Origin: CAVZLD01 sp964522605
Lineage (GTDB): Bacteria; Planctomycetota; Planctomycetia; Pirellulales; Pirellulaceae
Assembly: GCA_964522605.1 (NCBI GenBank)
Contig: CAZFWV010000156.1
Location: 1 to 14,850, forward strand
DNA: 14,850 nt
Reading direction: 5' to 3'
The first letter of the stretch is position 1; each line of letters starts with the position of its first letter. A program made the translations under genes and the position numbers. Of the stretch, positions 13,452 to 14,850 are shown one piece after another. The notes under the pieces were generated by a model. The model worked only from the letters and a program-made list of their open reading frames with translations. It was not told where the DNA came from and did no database searches.

Positions 13452-14012
13452 TCACCTCTCCACGACGGCGCGAGCCTGCAGCTGGCGGGCTAATTCCCCC
13501 CGGGCTCGGTGGACCCAGGTCTTGACGGTGCCCACGGGACAACCCAATCGACGGGCGATTTGCACGTAACTGAGTTCTTGCTCATGGAACAGTCGGAAGG
13601 CCTGTTCCCATTCGGGGCGCATGTGGGTCAGCGCCCGGTCGACTTCCTCCAGAAGTTGGTCCCAGGCTTGGAGTTTGCTCGGAGCGTGCTGGGAGGGTGG
13701 ATCTTCCCGCAAACGCTCCCAGGTCGGCTGTCGTTGTCGACGCGCGAGAATCGACCGGCACCGATTGGCGGCAATGGTCAGCAGCCAGGGCTCGAACGCG
13801 CGACGAGAATCCCAGCGACCCAGGTACCGCGTGGCGCGGAAGAACGTTTCCTGGGCGGCATCCTCGGCGTCCTGTCGCTGTCCGAGCATACGATAGCAGA
13901 GGGCAAATACCTTGCCGCCGACCTGTTCCCAGAGTCGGGGGAGGGCGGACGGATCGTTGGACCGGCACCGATCAACGATTTGTTCCAACTCCAGCGACAT
14001 GGGTCCATTCAT
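13452..14012 (-). CDS. ECF-type RNA polymerase sigma factor (sigma-70 group 4)
   Basis: This 186-residue factor has only regions 2 and 4. Region 2 spans about 24-92, with LPRLWEQVGGKVFALCYRML, the core-binding DAEDAAQETFFRA and the -10-recognising RAFEPWLLTIAANRC. Region 4 spans about 127-178, with SYVQIARRLGCPVGTVKTWVHRARGELA as the helix-turn-helix for the -35 box. Length is normal for ECF factors. It directs RNA polymerase to a stress or envelope regulon that cannot be named from here. ATG 14012 overlaps the upstream FHA stop by one base (TGATG), which favours this start; ATG 14000 in the same frame would shorten it by four residues. The anti-sigma gene follows four bases after its stop. 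The three genes form one operon. Confidence 0.93.
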   Translation of the reverse strand: MNGPMSLELEQIVDRCRSNDPSALPRLWEQVGGKVFALCYRMLGQRQDAEDAAQETFFRATRYLGRWDSRRAFEPWLLTIAANRCRSILARRQRQPTWERLREDPPSQHAPSKLQAWDQLLEEVDRALTHMRPEWEQAFRLFHEQELSYVQIARRLGCPVGTVKTWVHRARGELARQLQARAVVER

Positions 14013-14668
14013 CAGCCGCGGTTGAAGAATTTGCGGAGCATCTGGGCCGCCGCTTCCTGAGTATCCTTTGGCGCATCCTTGCCGCGGGACTTGGCCTTGT
14101 TGGGCCGTGTGCCGCCAGTGGGCTCTTCTTTGGGACGCTTGCCCTGCGTGGAGCCTTCGGTATCCGCCCCATTCTTTGAGGGTTCCGTCTTCGGCTTCTC
14201 AACGTCGGACAATCGGAATTCGCGGGTCTCCTGATCGGACAGTGGTTTCGTGCGTGCTGCCAGATCCGCCTCTTCGAGCCAATCGCTCACCATGTCGGCC
14301 ATCTGGTCGTCCGAGGAAATGCCGCGAGGCTTGGTTGTGGCGGCGGCTTTTTCCGACGCTTCTGCCTTCGCCGGCTGAACGAAGGTGACGAGGAATTCCA
14401 GCGGACCGACGCGCAGCTGATCCCCCATCTGCAGTTCTTGCTCGCCTTCGATACGCTCCCCGTTCACATAGGTACCGTTGCGGCTACCCAGATCGCGGAT
14501 ACGGACATTCGTGTCGTTCACCGAAATCTCACAATGGCGTCGACTAATCGCGTCGCTGTTCACACGAAGGTTGCATTCTTCGGATCTTCCAATATCAAAA
14601 CGCGGTCCCCGGATGGTCACGACCTTTCCGGCACTGGAGCCGCGGAGGATCTTCAGCTTGACATGCAT
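14012..14668 (-). CDS. FHA-domain phosphothreonine-binding protein
   Basis: This 218-residue cytoplasmic protein has an FHA domain at about residues 3-95. The phosphothreonine pocket is visible as GRSEECN (27-33), ISRRHCEI (41-48) and LGSRNGTYVNG (60-70). The rest is a charged, low-complexity linker rich in Lys, Glu, Ala and Thr. It is interrupted by two more ordered pieces: DDQMADMVSDWLEEADLAAR (about 118-137) and the last residues AAAQMLRKFFNRG, which look amphipathic. FHA proteins read Ser/Thr-kinase output; no kinase is in the window. ATG 14668 has GAGGGA at 14682-14677 with an 8-base gap. Its stop overlaps the ECF sigma start, so it leads the operon and may bring phospho-signalling to that sigma/anti-sigma pair. 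That link is inferred from gene order only. Confidence 0.92.
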   Translation of the reverse strand: MHVKLKILRGSSAGKVVTIRGPRFDIGRSEECNLRVNSDAISRRHCEISVNDTNVRIRDLGSRNGTYVNGERIEGEQELQMGDQLRVGPLEFLVTFVQPAKAEASEKAAATTKPRGISSDDQMADMVSDWLEEADLAARTKPLSDQETREFRLSDVEKPKTEPSKNGADTEGSTQGKRPKEEPTGGTRPNKAKSRGKDAPKDTQEAAAQMLRKFFNRG

Positions 14669-14850
14669 GTTCGGATTCCCTCGTACAGGTACCTGTCCCT
14701 GCCGCGCCGGTTCAATTGCGACGGGTCGGTTGACAGGAGGATTCCTTGTTTGCTGACCGATCGGGCTTCGTCAGGATGAAGGATGAAAGGAATGATGATG
14801 CAGAGGGCACGCTGATGCGAGCATGACTTTCAGCTTAGACAGCACCCCAA
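14669..14850. promoter_or_regulatory. Upstream region of the FHA-sigma-anti-sigma operon
   Basis: This holds the operon's likely promoter. ACAGGTACCTGT (14685-14696) is a perfect 12-bp palindrome 17-28 bases before the FHA start, just upstream of the ribosome site. On the minus strand a TTGAAC -35-like hexamer lies near 14715, but no good -10 follows. No gene is seen in the rest up to the window edge; the minus strand has a short TTCATCC direct repeat near 14775-14790. Confidence 0.35.

Noticed and set aside
13048..13569. 173-codon plus-strand frame opposite the anti-sigma gene
   Set aside because: Gly/Arg-rich antisense shadow; the minus-strand sigma/anti-sigma pair with coupled start and stop is far better supported.
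1..14850. Search by eye for CRISPR arrays, insertion sequences, prophage and integration signs
   Set aside because: No regularly spaced repeats, transposase or integrase motifs, or tRNA-linked attachment repeats were found; the 105-bp element at 5124-5228 is the only repeat with transposon-like ends and has no clear target duplication.

Overview
The window looks like chromosomal DNA of a planctomycete (phylum Planctomycetota). The basis is the mix of families and their local order, not one decisive marker: a GC-rich background with weak Shine-Dalgarno sites, a RecA end followed by an S1C protease and alaS, and an FHA-ECF sigma-ZAS anti-sigma cluster. A small basic protein has a C-terminal domain that I recall, without checking, as a recurrent planctomycete 'hypothetical protein'. 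Genus cannot be fixed by eye. I see no phage, insertion sequence, CRISPR array, rRNA or tRNA.

Layout. Plus strand, 1-5001: the 3' end of recA, an exported S1C (HtrA/Deg-like) serine protease, and alaS behind a leader full of inverted repeats. Minus strand, 5230-14668, in order of transcription from the right-hand end: an FHA protein, an ECF sigma factor and its zinc-motif anti-sigma factor (overlapping or nearly touching, so one operon); a small basic protein with its own strong terminator; a TPR lipoprotein-like protein; serC-serA (operon, 16-base gap); a membrane M48 metalloprotease; a BON-domain protein; and tpx (thiol peroxidase). alaS and tpx converge at 5002-5229.

Functional themes. 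recA/alaS is a widely conserved neighbourhood, and here a secreted protease lies between them. serC and serA give two of the three steps of serine synthesis from 3-phosphoglycerate. Protease, metalloprotease, BON protein and thiol peroxidase are envelope-quality or stress functions, but terminators and long gaps argue against one operon. The FHA-sigma-anti-sigma operon would let phosphothreonine signalling feed into a membrane-controlled transcription switch.

The least explained parts are non-coding. An alaS leader can fold as a 15-bp hairpin followed by a fully paired three-way junction. A 66-nt three-way-junction-like element with a short U run sits just before serC. A 105-bp element bounded by 13-bp inverted repeats directly abuts the tpx stop. 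These are the best candidates for undescribed regulatory structure. All positions and folds were worked out by eye; no folding or database search was run.
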